Notes: generated by a model not told the origin, from the letters alone. DNA of 64,000 nucleotides from Axinella damicornis (GCA_963931865.1 OZ007516.1:10674785-10738784); one strand, 5' to 3'; counted from the first letter of the stretch, positions 1-10,977 are shown. Program-made: numbers and translations.

Positions 1-240
1 TGGCTAGGAGTTTAAGGCAGTGCAAAACAACACCACGTGACAGAGATCCTTGGGCTGGATACTGCCACCAACTTGATACTCAGGGTCTCCAGTGACGTTT
101 CCTGTGTGATTGTGGAAGCACGTGAGGAGTTGAAAGCGCCACTGCTAGTACTGCCACACATGTTGGTGGCTATGAGGTCTGAGGTCTGCTTGCAACACTT
201 GGCTAAGGAAGACAATTGCTATTCCCATAATTTGTCTGTG
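1..240. other. Unassigned left edge
   Basis: Both strands hold short open frames here but none resembles a family I recognise. The stretch lies downstream of the FLVCR-like gene on the minus strand and could hold its 3' end; nothing in the sequence proves this. Confidence 0.3.
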
Positions 241-545
241 TGTGCGTGTAGTGTGCATGTATGAGTGTGTGGTGTGTGTATGTGTGCATAATTATGTGTG
301 TGTGGTGTGTGCATGTGTGTGGTGTGTGCAGTGTGTGCATGTGGTGTGTGTGCATGTGTGTGTGTGGTGTGTGCATGTGGTGTGTGTGCATGTGTGTGTG
401 GTGTGTGCATGTGTGTGCAGTGTGTGCAGTGGTGTGTGTGCATGTGTGTGTGTGGTGTGTGCATGTGGTGTGTGTGCATGTGTGTGTGGTGTGTGCATGT
501 GTGTGCAGTGGTGTGTGTGCATTGTGTGTGTGTGGTGAGTACATG
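241..545. repeat. Interrupted (TG)n minisatellite
   Basis: About 300 bp built from TGTGTGGTGTGTGCATG-type units, a (TG)n array broken by regular GCATG and GCAGTG variants. The His/Thr-rich and Val/Cys-rich frames across it come from the repeat and are not genes. On the minus strand it lies just downstream of the FLVCR-like exon. Confidence 0.95.
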
Positions 546-635
546 TGTGGTGTGTGAGAGGAGAGGGGTGAGTAACAACTGCAGATCTGAAGAGGATGCA
601 CAAACAATGCAACTGAGTCGAACATACTTACGCTA

Positions 636-1054
636 CATCCACAGGAGTCCTGAGCTGGTTGCCTCGGCAACGGATAAGTGATTTCCACCCCCAGTACCAT
701 ACAGATGGGGACAAGAGGGAGAGCAAAGAACCCAAACAGACACACAGAGAAGGCAATATTTATTGACTGATCGTGGAGCCGAGAAACCTAGAAAGGAGAA
801 GTTTGTGCATAAACCATAAACTGGATTCAGTAATGGTTCTGTTCCCAGCTCTCTCCTTAGGAACCAGCCTAGGACTGATATACATTTGTAACATGTCAGT
901 CCTAACATAAACTGACCTCAATTAACCAAAAGAGACAGATCAGGATGGCCATTGCGAGGGTGATGTTCTTGGTGTAGTCTATGATCAGACCAGCTATGGT
1001 AGCACCCACCAGACCAAGGAAGATCATCGGAGCTCTCCACAACCCAGCCTCTTT
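636..1054 (-). pseudogene. FLVCR-like MFS transporter, two 3' exons, frameshifted
   Basis: Fragment of a major-facilitator carrier of the FLVCR type (family known for heme/choline transport). The exon at 917-1054 opens after a CAACAG acceptor, encodes a transmembrane helix plus the loop motif DYTKN, and ends at a GAG|GTCAGT donor. The next exon, about 636-790, encodes GFFALPLVPICMVLGVEITYP followed by EATSSGLL, the FLVCR helix pair with its conserved Glu-Thr-Tyr-Pro and SSGLL blocks, and ends at a GTAAGT donor. The two blocks are in different frames: one base is missing between YPLP and EATSS, and a second shift with a TAG follows SSGLLW just before the donor. Upstream and downstream exons were not found; the gene enters from the right through a (CA)n intron. 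Family assignment is fair; functional status is doubtful. Confidence 0.55.
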
Positions 1055-1084
1055 CTGTTGCACGTGTGCATTTGTGTGAGTGTA

Positions 1085-1087
<3 letters not shown>

Positions 1088-1141
<54 letters not shown>
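1088..1141. repeat. (TG)n microsatellite
   Basis: Uninterrupted TG dinucleotide run. On the minus strand it reads (CA)n and lies about 35 nt upstream of the exon acceptor at 1054. Confidence 0.95.
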
Positions 1142-1145
<4 letters not shown>

Positions 1146-1639
1146 CACTAGAAAGTCACTATCACCAAGAGTTCACTTCTCACATCAGTGTAGCTGTTGC
1201 TTGTAATGTGCCAAGTGTTGAAGGAAGTGGCAAACGCTACGAGTTTCTTCAAGGGATTGAAGATCAGTGACACACTCAAATATGTCCAGTGCCTGGTGGA
1301 AGAATGCACAGCAGCGTGGTAATATTAGAGCGCTACACGGATCCTTCACCCATAGAGTCTAGTCGGAAAGCTAAGTATTGTAATCGCTAATTACCTACGG
1401 TGTGGGCACTGACACAAAGGGAGGAGAATACTAATGTGTATAGTACACCTGTGAGAGGGTTAATTAATGTGTGAGCTTCATGGCCACACCAGATACCATC
1501 TCAGTTCTTCGCTAGCTAGGTCTAAAGTCCCCTATTCTGTGTATTTTTATTTCCCCTGAGTCACTATTGTCTGTGCTATCCATATCTCTGCCTATGCGTC
1601 CAAGACGTCGACACCTCTTGACAATGCTCTTATTTGCAC
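1142..1639. other. No feature seen
   Basis: About 500 bp with no open frame, hairpin or repeat that I can support. Confidence 0.5.
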
Positions 1640-2010
1640 CCCTTTATTAATGCACTGCATTTTGTTCCCGTGTTGTCTTGCTGCTGCTCCCTGGCCCGAT
1701 TGCATCCGCTTCAACTGCTGCTGCATGCTCGCTGCTTGCGTCCGCTTCAGCTGCTGCTCCCGATCGCGTCCGCTTCGGCTGCTGCTCCCCGATTGCGTCC
1801 GCTTCGACTGCTGCTTCCCGATTGCATTTGCAGCCCCAGTTGGACTCTAGCCCAATGTTCTCGAACATTCTTCGCGGAGTTCGAGGTTCAGTAAATAAGT
1901 TAAAGTACAAAGGTCGCGCGTCACTATAGTCTAGTCCCGCCCCACGAACATCCCACTTCCGTCAATCACAGACAGACACACACACACACAGACACATGTT
2001 AAAATCTTAA
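1640..2010 (+). repeat. Dispersed repeat with internal CTG-rich minisatellite, copy 1
   Basis: A tandem array of about 27-28 bp units (CGCTTCAGCTGCTGCTCC plus a GATTGCGTC-like linker), followed by a constant tail containing TTCTCGAACATTCTTCGCGG, TAGTCCCGCCCC and a short CA/GACA run. The same array plus tail recurs at 36780-37290, inverted at 51240-51755, and partly at 57440-57655. It is therefore a transposed unit, not a local satellite. It has no coding capacity and its termini are not clear enough to classify. Confidence 0.8.
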
Positions 2011-2012
2011 TG

Positions 2013-3155
2013 TATCGAGGGGCAACCGCACTCCTGGTAGCCGCGGTTAAACGGTAGCACAAGCTAAGTGTGACAGTTCGTTCCAATTATCACACATTAC
2101 GTGAGTACCATGATGATAGCTATATATAGAGCTCTGTATAGAGCTAGAGAAGATTATTTAGTAAAGTAGCCACGTTGCAACCTGCCGTAGCGCAAGCTAA
2201 GTATTGCAATAAATTCCAATTAACGCACATGCCACGTGCAACCACGCTCAGTCGATCTCGGCATCGTCCAAAAGGAAGACAAGACGTACATTATTACTGC
2301 ACTCACAACTGAGCCAGCACGGTGAGTTTGGCATGTGACTGTCAGTGAACGACAGCGATCACGGCCGTGTGGTCAGAATCTTCGTGTGCCTTTCCTAAGA
2401 ACGGTACTGCCACCGGAAGTCGATGGAGCGCTCGAGGCAATGGCGGCCAACGGCGAGACAAAAGCGCTCATATCTCCACCACCAAGGTGAGTTTCAGCAC
2501 CAACTTTTATCATTCAGGTCAGTACATGATAGCGATCACGGCGGTGTAGTCAGAATCTCTGCAGGCCAATCCTAAGTACTCAAACATTATATTATATTGT
2601 ATCGAGGGGCAACCGCACTCCTGGTAGCCGCGTTGCAACCCCGGTTGCGACCCGCCGTAGCGAAGCAATTCGTTCCAATTAACGCACAGGCCACGTGGCA
2701 ACCGCGCTCAGTCGATCGCGAGCAATGGCGACCAAAAGGACGACAAGACATTATTACAGCACTCACAACTTAGCCAGCACGGTGAGTTTTGGCATGTAAG
2801 CGTCAGTGAACCACAGCGATCACGGCCGTGTGGTCAGAATCTTCGTGTGCCTTTCCAAAGAACGGTACTGCCACCGGAAGTCGAAGAGAGCGCTCGAGCA
2901 ATGGCGGCCAACGGCGAGACAAAAGCGTTCATATCTTCACCACCAAGGTGAGTTTCAGCACAATTATTTTGATTTTGTGTCACTGCATCATAGCGATCAC
3001 GACGGTGTAGTCAGAATCTTTGTAGGCCATTCGGAAGTAGTCAAACGTTTATTATTTAGATTATTTAGGTTAGATTACATTACGCGGCACTTTATTTCCT
3101 ATACCAGGAGTGTAATATATTATTTACGCGGCACAATTTTTCCCCTACCAGGAGT
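2013..3155. mobile_element. Non-autonomous element with CACTCCTGGTA ends, composite copy
   Basis: Begins near GGGGCAACCGCACTCCTGGT and ends near TACCAGGAGTGTAATG, so the termini are short inverted repeats. Inside, a block of about 130 bp (start GATCACGGCCGTGTGGTCAG, end CATATCTCCACCACCAAG) occurs twice, at 2358-2485 and 2818-2948, and a second left end sits at about 2598. This is either two nested copies or a tandem duplication. Another copy is at 8905-9540 and a diverged right half at 16441-16600. No transposase is visible. Confidence 0.7.
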
Positions 3156-3289
3156 GTAATGATATACACACTGACATTGTGATTCACAGCAACAGGCCTA
3201 TAGGATTTCCAATGCACCTTCTTTGCATGAATTCATTGACCAGCAGACCCTATATTCCCAGGCAACCTGGGACGATGAAACAAGTTTCC

Positions 3290-3480
3290 CTTTTCCCTCC
3301 TCCTCCTCCTCCCAGCTGTGGCATGGGAACAGGGCTGAGTGGAGCCATGTAGGCACGTCTGTTTCCTCCTTTAGTGTACCCTCCATTCATCCCTCCCTCC
3401 TTCCCTCCCTCCCCCTCCCACTCTCCTTCCTTCCTTCCTCCCTCCCTTCCAGATCTCCATTACTCCCTACATATGCTCCC
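3290..3480 (+). repeat. Pyrimidine-rich (CCTC/CCTT)n tract
   Basis: CCTCC/CCTTCC repeats interrupted by about 70 bp of mixed sequence. There is no convincing splice acceptor at its end, unlike the larger tracts further right. Confidence 0.7.
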
Positions 3481-4039
3481 GCTTAGGTATGATCATATTA
3501 CTGGCAGATTTTAAATCCCTGTCTCTGTCATGTAATTGTATGGTGTACTACCAACTAAAAAAAAGTTCTTGGAATTCGGTCGATTGCCGCCAGCACCTTA
3601 CCGAGCAGGAGTGGTGACGTTACTGGGATGCCTGGCCAATAGGCCATTGTGAACACATTTCCCACTTCCCAAAACAAACAAAACAAACAAAGTAAGCGTT
3701 AGAGGAATTCCCAGCTGCCTCGACAGTCCAAACCAGCTACTACAAGGAACATCTTGCACTGCCCCAACTGTTGATAAAGACACCCACTCCATAAAGGACG
3801 ATTTTCATGTCCCGAGTTCCACTCTGTATACAGGATGTATATCTCCAAAGAGAAACGTGCACATCCCTTGAACGGCATACACATGCATCATTGGGACGTT
3901 GAGATATAAGCCGTCAGTCCGTGGACCTCAGGTCTGCCTTCTGCAAACCTGAGCTAGCCATGATTGTTTTACTAAGATCCCTCAGGCATAACAAAACTTT
4001 GCCTCAGGCACTGCATCTGCTATGTATGAGGTGATACCC
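3481..4039. other. No gene seen
   Basis: Only short incidental frames on the minus strand (3598-3884). A small (AAAC)n run lies near 3672. Confidence 0.5.
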
Positions 4040-4390
4040 CCAATACACTGCCTGGGAATGAGGCTGTGACCCGATGCTGTATGGCCTGGGAATGAGGCTA
4101 TGACCCAATGCTGTATGGCCAGGGAATGAGGCTATGACCCACGGTCTGGGAATGAGGCTATGATCCAATGCTGTATGGCCTGGGAATGAGGTTATGACCC
4201 AATGCTGTATGGCCAGGGAATGAGGCTATGACCCACGGTCTGGGAATGAGGCTATGATCCAATGCTGTATGGCCAGGGAATGAGGCTATGACCCAATGCT
4301 GATGGCCTGGGAATGAGGCTATGATCCAATGCTGTATGGCCAGGGAATGAGGCTGTGACCCAATGCTGTATTGCCTGGGAATAAGGCTGT
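4040..4390. repeat. 33-bp minisatellite made of a MITE-terminus motif
   Basis: About ten copies of a 32-33 bp unit, GCCTGGGAATGAGGCTATG followed by ACCCAATGCTGTAT, with regular variants. The first half of the unit is the right terminus (GGCCTGGGAACGAGGCTA) of the 9-bp-TSD elements found across the window, so the array probably grew from one element end. A second short duplication (ACAAAGGGTGTAGGCACACT) follows at about 4428-4497. Confidence 0.9.
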
Positions 4391-4559
4391 ATGGCCACAA
4401 AGCCACCACCCCTCCTTAGCACAAAGGGTGTAGGCACACTAGCACCGCCCACAAGGCCACCACCCTCCCTAGCACAAAGGGTGTAGGCACACTAGCACAT
4501 ACTGATCCATACTCGCAAGCCTCTTCCCACCAACTACCCACCCACCCACCCACAAGTTT

Positions 4560-4712
4560 CTCAAGGTCATGCTACTCCACACTCCTCTGGTCCACCAGCA
4601 CTCCCACAATTACGTTTCTGTAGGGCATGTTACTCCTTCCATCGACCCTCCTCCCACCCCCACACATACACACGCTCCCTACACCTCCCACCAACCTCCC
4701 CTCCTCCCCTCA

Positions 4713-4743
<31 letters not shown>

Positions 4744-4745
4744 AC
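4560..4745 (+). repeat. C-rich tract with 17-nt poly(C) and (CA)n
   Basis: Low-complexity C/T/A sequence with an uninterrupted C run at 4713-4729 followed by CACACA. Any frame through it is compositional. Confidence 0.85.
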
Positions 4746-4834
4746 TCACATGTCTCTGCTGTTGACATGGTTGTCAATGTTGACGGCTGCGCTGAAGGCA
4801 TGTTGATGCACTTCCCCCATTCTGTCCGTACCTG

Positions 4835-4935
4835 CCTGCAGGGTAGTGCGTGGATGCAGGATAGTGTATGGATGCAGGATAGTGTGTTGATGCAGGATAG
4901 TGTGTTGATGCAGGATAGTGCATGCAGTATAGTGT
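4835..4935. repeat. 18-bp minisatellite
   Basis: Four to five tandem units of TGCAGGATAGTGTGTTGA type. Confidence 0.9.
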
Positions 4936-5034
4936 GAGTGGGTACAAGTAGCACTAGTGTAGGCTTTGAATCTGACAGAAAGTGCAGGATCACCTATGAT
5001 TTGCATCCAACTTCCCTTGCTCTCCCATCATATC

Positions 5035-5405
5035 CCCTTCCTCCGCTTATCACTCCCCCCTCCACCCACTCACCCCTTCATCCCCTCGTCACTCACCCTT
5101 CTTCCCCTCGTCACTCCCCTTCATCCCCTCGTCACTCCCCTTCATCCCTCGTCACTCCCTTTCATCCCCTCGTCACTTCCCTTCATCCCCTCATCACTCC
5201 CCTTCATCCCTTTGTCACTCACCCTTATTCCCCTCGTCACTCCCCTTCATCCCCTCGTCACTCCCCTTCCTCCACCTACTCACCCTTCTTCCCCTCGTCA
5301 CTCCCCTTCCTCCACCAACTCAACCCACTCCCTCCACCAACTCCCCTCCCTCCACCCAATCACCCCTCCCTGCACCCAATCTCCCCTGCCTTCTCCACTC
5401 CCCTT
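5035..5405 (+). repeat. 21-bp pyrimidine minisatellite
   Basis: Tandem units of about 20-21 bp, CACTCCCCTTCATCCCCTCGT and variants, then a less regular CCACC tail. It ends about 15 bp from the 3' exon of the minus-strand gene at 5417-5898. Confidence 0.9.
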
Positions 5406-5416
5406 AGACTCACCTC

Positions 5417-5898
5417 ACAGTGAGAGTACACCACTACGAGGTCCACCCTGGGTCACCAGTCCATGCAGGAAGTCCATGATACTCGGCAGCTTATGAAATG
5501 AGAGCTCCACATACTCCTTCACCACATCCTAAGGGAGACAAGGTGACGTGCTTTAATCAAGAGAAGCATGTACTTAGGATTTGCTATCCATTCCAGGAAT
5601 CTCCAGTCTTCTCTAGTAATCTCCCGAGGAGGATGGTCAAAAATCTCTAGTAATGGTCACTGACATCTTACCGCATGTATGTAAGAACAGCCCAGTTATC
5701 AACCCCCCCCCCCCCCCCCCCCGAATGATTTGTAACTCTCACACACACAAACACACCTTTATGACGGAGAGATCGTGTTGAGGAGGAGGGATAACCGTAC
5801 CAACGATGACCATGTTGTGGAACGTCCCCATGCTGGGGTGGGCTTTGAAGAAGTCTTCCTCAATCTTTAGATCACTCTCTTCAAATATGTTGAGATAG
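5417..5898 (-). CDS. Unrecognised gene, two exons
   Basis: Two exons with textbook borders. Exon 5757-5898 follows the acceptor TTTCACCACAG and ends AAAG|GTGTGT. It encodes an acidic stretch (YLNIFEESDLKIEEDFF) and a hydrophobic GTFHNMVIVGTVIPPP segment. Exon 5528 down to about 5417 follows CTCCCTTAG and encodes DVVKEYVELSFHKLPSIMD and FLHGLVTQ, with an in-frame TGA shortly after or a GTGAGT donor at the same place. The reading frame joins cleanly across the intron. A possible further exon near 4740-4830 (DRMGEVHQHAFSAAVNID) lies downstream. I do not recognise the family. Composition and splice sites favour a real gene fragment rather than a shadow frame. The intron holds a 20-nt poly(C) run at 5703-5722. 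Confidence 0.45.
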
Positions 5899-6139
5899 CT
5901 GTGGTGAAACGGAAGGAGATAGACAGCCTTAATTGGTTTCATGGCACACCCATCAGTCGGTGGAGTTTCAGATGTTACTAGGCAACCAACTACGCTTGTC
6001 GGGAGTAGTGTATGCACAACAAGTGCAGTGTGTGCAAAAATGGTGGTTATGGACACTAGCGTAAATACAACTTCAATGGTGATATGGTTCCTGCCAGTGG
6101 TTGCTATGACAATCAGTTTCCTGTGCTGGAAGGGTTAAT

Positions 6140-6745
6140 GTTAGCCCCCACTGGAAGAACACTCAATCATCAAAAGATTGAGCAATTCTGTGGTAAGGGG
6201 CTTCAATACAAACACTGTATTTGTGCAATCAGACACTAGCATCTACATGTATGACAGTTTGGCATGGCTACTATTTTGGGGGGGGGGGTGTTGATCGAAC
6301 TCAGCATGGATTTGAATAGCCTCGCCATTCCCACCGCCAGTATTTGATAGCTTGCAGTAGGCCTGGGAATGAGGCTAGTTTGTTAAAGTTTGAGCCTTTA
6401 GTTGCAGATTAAGATTAGTTTTAAGCACACATCTGTTTGCGTATTTGTGTGTGTAGGTAGCGGTCTGTGTAAACAGTGGAGGGTGGGTATGGTATGAGCG
6501 TATTGGACTGGGTCGCGTATTGGACTGGGTCTGGCAGGACCTGAGGAAGGTGGGTCTGGTATGGGACCTGGGAATGGGAAGCGTGGGTACGGCACACAGT
6601 CTTTATGAAAGGGATCAAGGCTATGATCGGTGCAAACTCTTCCTTTCCGAAGCTCTTGATCACTTAATGGCACGTTTGCATAACGCTAAATTAAAACATT
6701 AGAAATTACGGTCAGGGGGGTTGCGCTCTAATTGGAATCACCTGC
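6140..6745. other. Intergenic; one possible degenerate TIR element
   Basis: No gene seen. TAGCCTCGCCATTCCC at about 6316 faces GGCCTGGGAATGAGGCTA at about 6360-6377, giving a short degenerate copy of the window's commonest element. Its flanks do not form a clean 9-bp duplication. An 11-nt G run is at about 6278. Confidence 0.45.
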
Positions 6746-6749
6746 CATC

Positions 6750-7937
6750 ATGGTGCACTTTTGTGCTGTTCCTGGCTGTAGCAGTACTTCTACTAAGCAA
6801 GTTCACCTGTCGTTCCATCGTCTTCCACTCAAGAACAAGGCTTTGTTGAAGGTGTGGGTCCATAAGATCGGACGGAAGGCCCTTCCCTTGAATGAGAACA
6901 CGCGTGTGTGCAGCGAACACTTCGAGAATTCGGTCAATCGACGACTGAGAGCGGACGAGTACCCTACGTTGAAGCTGCCTAGGCTGGCGACTGGAGCTAC
7001 TGTTGTACCAAAGAGGAGATCCCCTAGGCACAGAGGCCTAGGAACAAGTTTTTTGCTAGGTCTGGAGGAAGAAAGTACTACGCATCGTGATTGTGCACCA
7101 TTGGCAACAAATAGTGTTGATGTAAGTTGCAGTACTGAAATTACTGGTGATGACATACAGCATTTGGAATCAGAGATCGATAGACTAAGCCAAGTAGTCT
7201 CAGGTCTTCAGAACCAGGTCCTCTCACTCAAGTTCTCTATTAACAACATAGCTGATAGTGATCAAAAGGTTTCATTCTACACTGGTTTTCCAACTTTTGC
7301 GTCCTTTGAGGCTTGCTACAAGTTCCTAGGTCCTGCGGTTTATGAGCTTCGTTATTGGACTTCACAACAGAAATCTTTCAAGGGCAAAGGTCGCACTCGA
7401 ACCCTACCACCAATGGAAGAATTTTTTTTGGTCCTAGTGAGACTCCGATTAGGACTTTTTGAGCAAGATATTGCTGATCGTTTTGGACTGTCGTGTTCTA
7501 CTATATCAAGAATCTTTACTACGTGGATAAACTTCCTGTACTTCAAACTGCGAGAAATACCGCTTTGGCCTCCACGGGAAGTTATCAAGAGCTACATGCC
7601 TAAGTCCTTTCGTGAGCTCTATCCAACTACAAGAGTGGTGTTGGATGCAACTGAGATCTATGTTGAAAAGCCGTCGCTTCCTGATGTTCAGCAGATGACC
7701 TTCTCAAACTATAAAAATAACAATACGTTCAAAGCTTTCATTGGAATTTCCCCATCCGGGGCTGTTACATTTGTTTCTCAACTTTTTTCGGATAGCATTT
7801 CCGGAAGTGTGTTGTCAGGATTAACATTACTGATTTCCACTGCTCTGGGTTCAACTGAATGTTCAGGAGACTTCCTCTGTCTTAACGTTTCAGTGATGGG
7901 AGTGGTACATGTAGGTGAAGTGGGTTGTGGCTCATAA
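6750..7937 (+). pseudogene. THAP-domain DDE transposase (Harbinger/ISL2EU type), 3' truncated
   Basis: I place the start at the ATG at 6750, giving MVHFCAVPGCSS; codons upstream in the same frame lack an ATG. The N-terminus is a THAP zinc-finger DNA-binding domain: CAVPGC, then CSEHF and the LKLPRLA end (C2CH pattern), within residues 1-90. Residues about 140-175 form a coiled coil. A helix-turn-helix (FGLSCSTISRIFTTWIN) and the first part of a DDE_4 catalytic domain follow, with the first Asp in VVLDATEIYVE and the FSNYKNNNTFK motif. Family members continue with the remaining acidic residues; here homology stops after SQLFSDSIS at about 7800 and the last 45 residues are unrelated, being antisense to the neighbouring minus-strand gene. 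The element is therefore a 5' fragment with a chance readthrough tail and cannot encode active enzyme. Confidence 0.75.
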
Positions 7938-10340
7938 GTGAAGCTGTCGTCCCAACTGTCCTGTTGCCACATGGTGGTAGAGTGTTTTCCTGAATATCTA
8001 GGAGTAGAGGACTGGCCCCATGAATTGTACATGTTGTACGATTGCACTTCACCCTGCGAAGAGAGCCGGCGTTCAATTCTGTCTAGCTGGAGGAAAAGTT
8101 TGTTTTGATTGGCGAAAATGTGTTCGATCTGCTTCGACACACTCGTCTGCTCGTATTGCTGGTTCTGGACTGTGGCTTCCAGTTCGCCTAATCTGTGCTC
8201 AAGGTCATCAACTGCAAGGTGAAGGTCCAAAGGATCTGCAGTGGGAAGATTTGTCCAAACAACACACAGATTACATAAGGAGAGACCAAAGGAATGCTAC
8301 CTGAATAGAAATTTGTAAGTGTTAACAAGCTTACACAAATTGAATTTGATTACATGTATGTCATAGTTAAGCTTACCAGCTTCAGAACTAGTATCACTGG
8401 AGCTTATCTCCATGTCAGTACTTCCAAGTGACTGGTCCATCGAGGGGGTGGTGAATCAAGCTGGGATGAGAAGCTACGATGGCCCATCAGAGGGGACAGT
8501 GCACTCAATGGTGATGATGAACCTGTACTAACTTCATCACTTAGCACAATGATGTCTGTCCCCTCTCGTTGTGTTGCCAGATCCTCGGTGTGCATAGTAG
8601 TCCCCTCGGGTTGCGTTGCCAGATCCTCGGTATGCATAGTCGTCCCGGTATGCATAGTCGTCCCGGTATGCATAGTCGTCCCGGTATGCATAGTCGTCCC
8701 CTTGGGTTGTTCTCTCCCCTCTGGTTGCGTTGCCAGATCCTCGGTATGCATAGTCGTCCCCTTGGGTTGTTCTCTCCCCTCTGGTTGCGTTGCCAGATCC
8801 TCGTATGCATAGTCGTCCCCTTGGGTTGTTCGCTCCCCTCTGCCGCTTTCAAGGCTTCATCATGCAGGACCACCTGGATGATTCTTCCACTTGGTTTATC
8901 TGCATCGAGGGGCAACCGCACTCCTGGTAGCCGTGGTTAAACGGTAGCACAAGCTAAGTGTGACAGTTCGTTCCAATTATTCACACATCACCATGATAGC
9001 TATATAGCTACAGGGAAGATCACAAATTATTTCGAGTGCTCTCAAGTACCATTCATAAAGTAGCCGCGTTGCAACCTGCCGTAGCGCAAGCTAAGTATTG
9101 CAATACGTTCTAATTAACGCACATGTCACGTGGCAACCATGCTCAAGTCGATCGCGAGCAATGGCGACCAAAAGTAAGACAAGACATTATTACAGCACTC
9201 ACAACTTAGCCAGCACGGTGAGTTTCAGTATGAATGCGTCAGTGAACGACAGCGATCACGGCCGTGTGGTCAGAGTCTTCGTGTGCCTTTCCTAAGAACG
9301 GTATTGCCACCGGAAGTCGAGAGAGCGCTCGAGCAATGGCGGCCAACGGCGAGACAAAAGCGCTCATATCTCCACCACCAAGGTGAGTTTCAGCACCAAC
9401 TTTTATCATTCAGGTCAATGCATGACAGCGATCACGGCGGTGTAGTCAGAATCTCTGTAGGCCAAGCCTAAGTACTCAAACATTATTTATATTAATTATA
9501 TTATTTACGCGGCACAATTTTTCCTATACCAGGAGTGTAATGTACATACAATACAAGGATACATGCTTACAGTTCATCGTAGCACAAGCTGACCAGTACA
9601 TGTACATGTAGCTCTGGCAATATGCATAGCAAGGTGACTACACATCCAAGTACAATAATACCTTTAGTTTTCCTTTTCTTTGGTGCTTTTGGTGCCACAT
9701 TTTCCTTATCTTGCAACCGTTTCACACCTGAGTTAGAATAGAAGACAGATTACTTGAAAGAGATGGCTCTCTGTATGTACAACACCTAGCCTCATTCCCG
9801 TTTTTCTGGGAATGCTTGTGCACGCAGTGGGAACGAGGCTAGTACAACACCATACCAGGTTTGTGCTCTACACATATATGTACATTCAGTTACACTACAC
9901 ATACTGAATATTCAGTTACACATACCCTTTTTAGCTGATGCCTTTGGTGCCACATTTTCCTTATCTTGTGACCGCTTCACACCTGAGTGAAGGGTCCATG
10001 ATCTTGCTGGCACTGACAACAGTAACAGCACTCTCTTCCGGCCACAAGATAAGGAAACTTGGCCCTTTACAGGAGTAAACATACATGTAGTGTAGTGAAT
10101 CCATCTATCCCAGGAATATTTAAACAACAAATCCTCACAACAGCAAACTCTTTCACGAAGACAGTGTTAGCAATCGACCTAGCCAGCTTGCCATACATGC
10201 AACAGTGCTATCGTGCGGTGACAAACTAGTTACATGTACATGTAGCTAGTACACTTTGAAAATCCCTTACTGTTCTGCTGCAGTTCTTGCAACTTCCTCA
10301 ACTTCTCTCTCATAGTTTCCATCGCTCCTTCAGGGGGGGG
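7778..10340 (-). CDS. Coiled-coil, Lys-rich protein, multi-exon (possibly BEN-type family)
   Basis: Minus-strand exons with usable splice sites. About 10340-10272 is METMREKLRKLQELQQN with a GTAAGG donor. 9944-10000 and 9650-9729 are two near-duplicate exons encoding GVKR(S/L)QDKENVAPKA plus a Lys-rich nuclear-localisation-like tail. About 8899-8377 contains GRIIQVVLHDEALKAAEG and a tandem repeat of DLATQPEG type, with a GTAAGC donor. 8214-7778 follows a CCTTGCAG acceptor and encodes a heptad-rich coiled coil (DDLEHRLGELEATV, then FLQLDRIERRL). I recall this layout from multicopy BEN-domain proteins of sponges, but no BEN domain is visible, so that is a guess. An 0.6-kb element (8905-9540) sits in one intron, and the transposase relic abuts the 3' exon. 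Confidence 0.4.
8555..8845. repeat. Minisatellite: 18-bp units nested in about 60-bp units
   Basis: ATGCATAGTCGTCCCGGT repeats four times in tandem inside a longer unit (TTGCCAGATCCTCGGTATGC plus CCCCTTGGGTTGTTCTCTCC), itself repeated three to four times. On the minus strand it lies in the proposed exon 8377-8899 and would encode repeats such as DLATQPEG. Confidence 0.9.
8905..9540. mobile_element. Non-autonomous element with CACTCCTGGTA ends, simple copy
   Basis: A second copy of the family at 2013-3155, with the same left end (GGGGCAACCGCACTCCTGGT) and right end (TACCAGGAGTGTAATG) but only one internal 130-bp block (about 9254-9382). This copy of about 630 bp shows the basic size of the element. 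It sits between exons of the minus-strand coiled-coil gene. Confidence 0.75.
9786..9841. mobile_element. Micro TIR element with 9-bp TSD
   Basis: CTAGCCTCATTCCCG ... GGGAACGAGGCTA, 56 bp, flanked on both sides by GTACAACAC (9777-9785 and 9842-9850). Almost the whole element is its two inverted termini. Confidence 0.8.
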
Positions 10341-10743
10341 AGGTACTTACACACGAACGTTGAACAACTTGAACTTCGATGGCAACTGCTAGCGCTCGAT
10401 CGATCGTTTTTTGGCACGTTGCACGTTTCAGTACCGTGTAAACGCTCACTTCCGTTCCGTTTTCAGAACGTTTTTCTTCCGTTTTTCTACCGTTCTAATA
10501 AAACGGACGCACCGTAAAACCATCGTCGCACGGCAAGGAAACGTTAACTTTATTTTGACCGCAACTGTATTGTGTGAAGCGACGCTCGTGCCATGCCGTG
10601 ACCGTGGCCCGAGTCGCTAGCGCTTAGGCTTGCTACCAACCATGCCTGCTGCGTGTTGAGGACGCTCCAAGTTTCACCAACGCATCCAACAGCAACACTA
10701 AGAAAACCACTGTGATGTAGCTACAATGTAGCTAAGATGTAGG
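10341..10743. other. No gene seen
   Basis: GC-richer stretch upstream of the minus-strand coiled-coil gene. It may hold that gene's promoter or first exon, but no TATA box or clear start signal was found. Confidence 0.4.
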
Positions 10744-10908
10744 ATCAATCTGTGATAGGATGGTCTACTGTGGTATTTTGGATTAATAGCACTCGCAATG
10801 CAGTCAGGAAGTAAATAGCACTCGGCTTTGCCTCGTGCTATTTTACACTTCCTGACTGCATTGCTCGTGCTATTAATCCCAAATACCACAGTGGACCATC
10901 CTATCACA
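10744..10908. repeat. Foldback hairpin, about 75-bp arms
   Basis: GTGATAGGATGGTCTACTGT ... and its near-exact reverse complement ACAGTGGACCATCCTATCAC enclose a centre of only a few bases near 10830. The arms share CACTTCCTGACTGCATTG and GCTATTAATCC. Typical of a foldback MITE; no TSD was identified with certainty. Confidence 0.85.
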
Positions 10909-10977
10909 TATACATATACCATATGGGTGTTGAGTGTAGGAAACCTGAAAGTGTGATTATTCCTCTCCTTATGGATA

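Noticed and set aside
203..745. His/Thr-rich 180-codon minus frame
   Set aside because: Caused by the (TG)n minisatellite; only its last part overlaps the FLVCR-like exon in the correct frame.
4679..5496. Pro/Ser/Leu/His-rich plus frames of 120-176 codons
   Set aside because: Driven by the 21-bp pyrimidine minisatellite and a C-rich tract; no start context or family.
4040..8845. CRISPR-like arrays at 4040-4390 and 8555-8845
   Set aside because: Units are contiguous with no unique spacers, and the DNA is eukaryotic; these are minisatellites.
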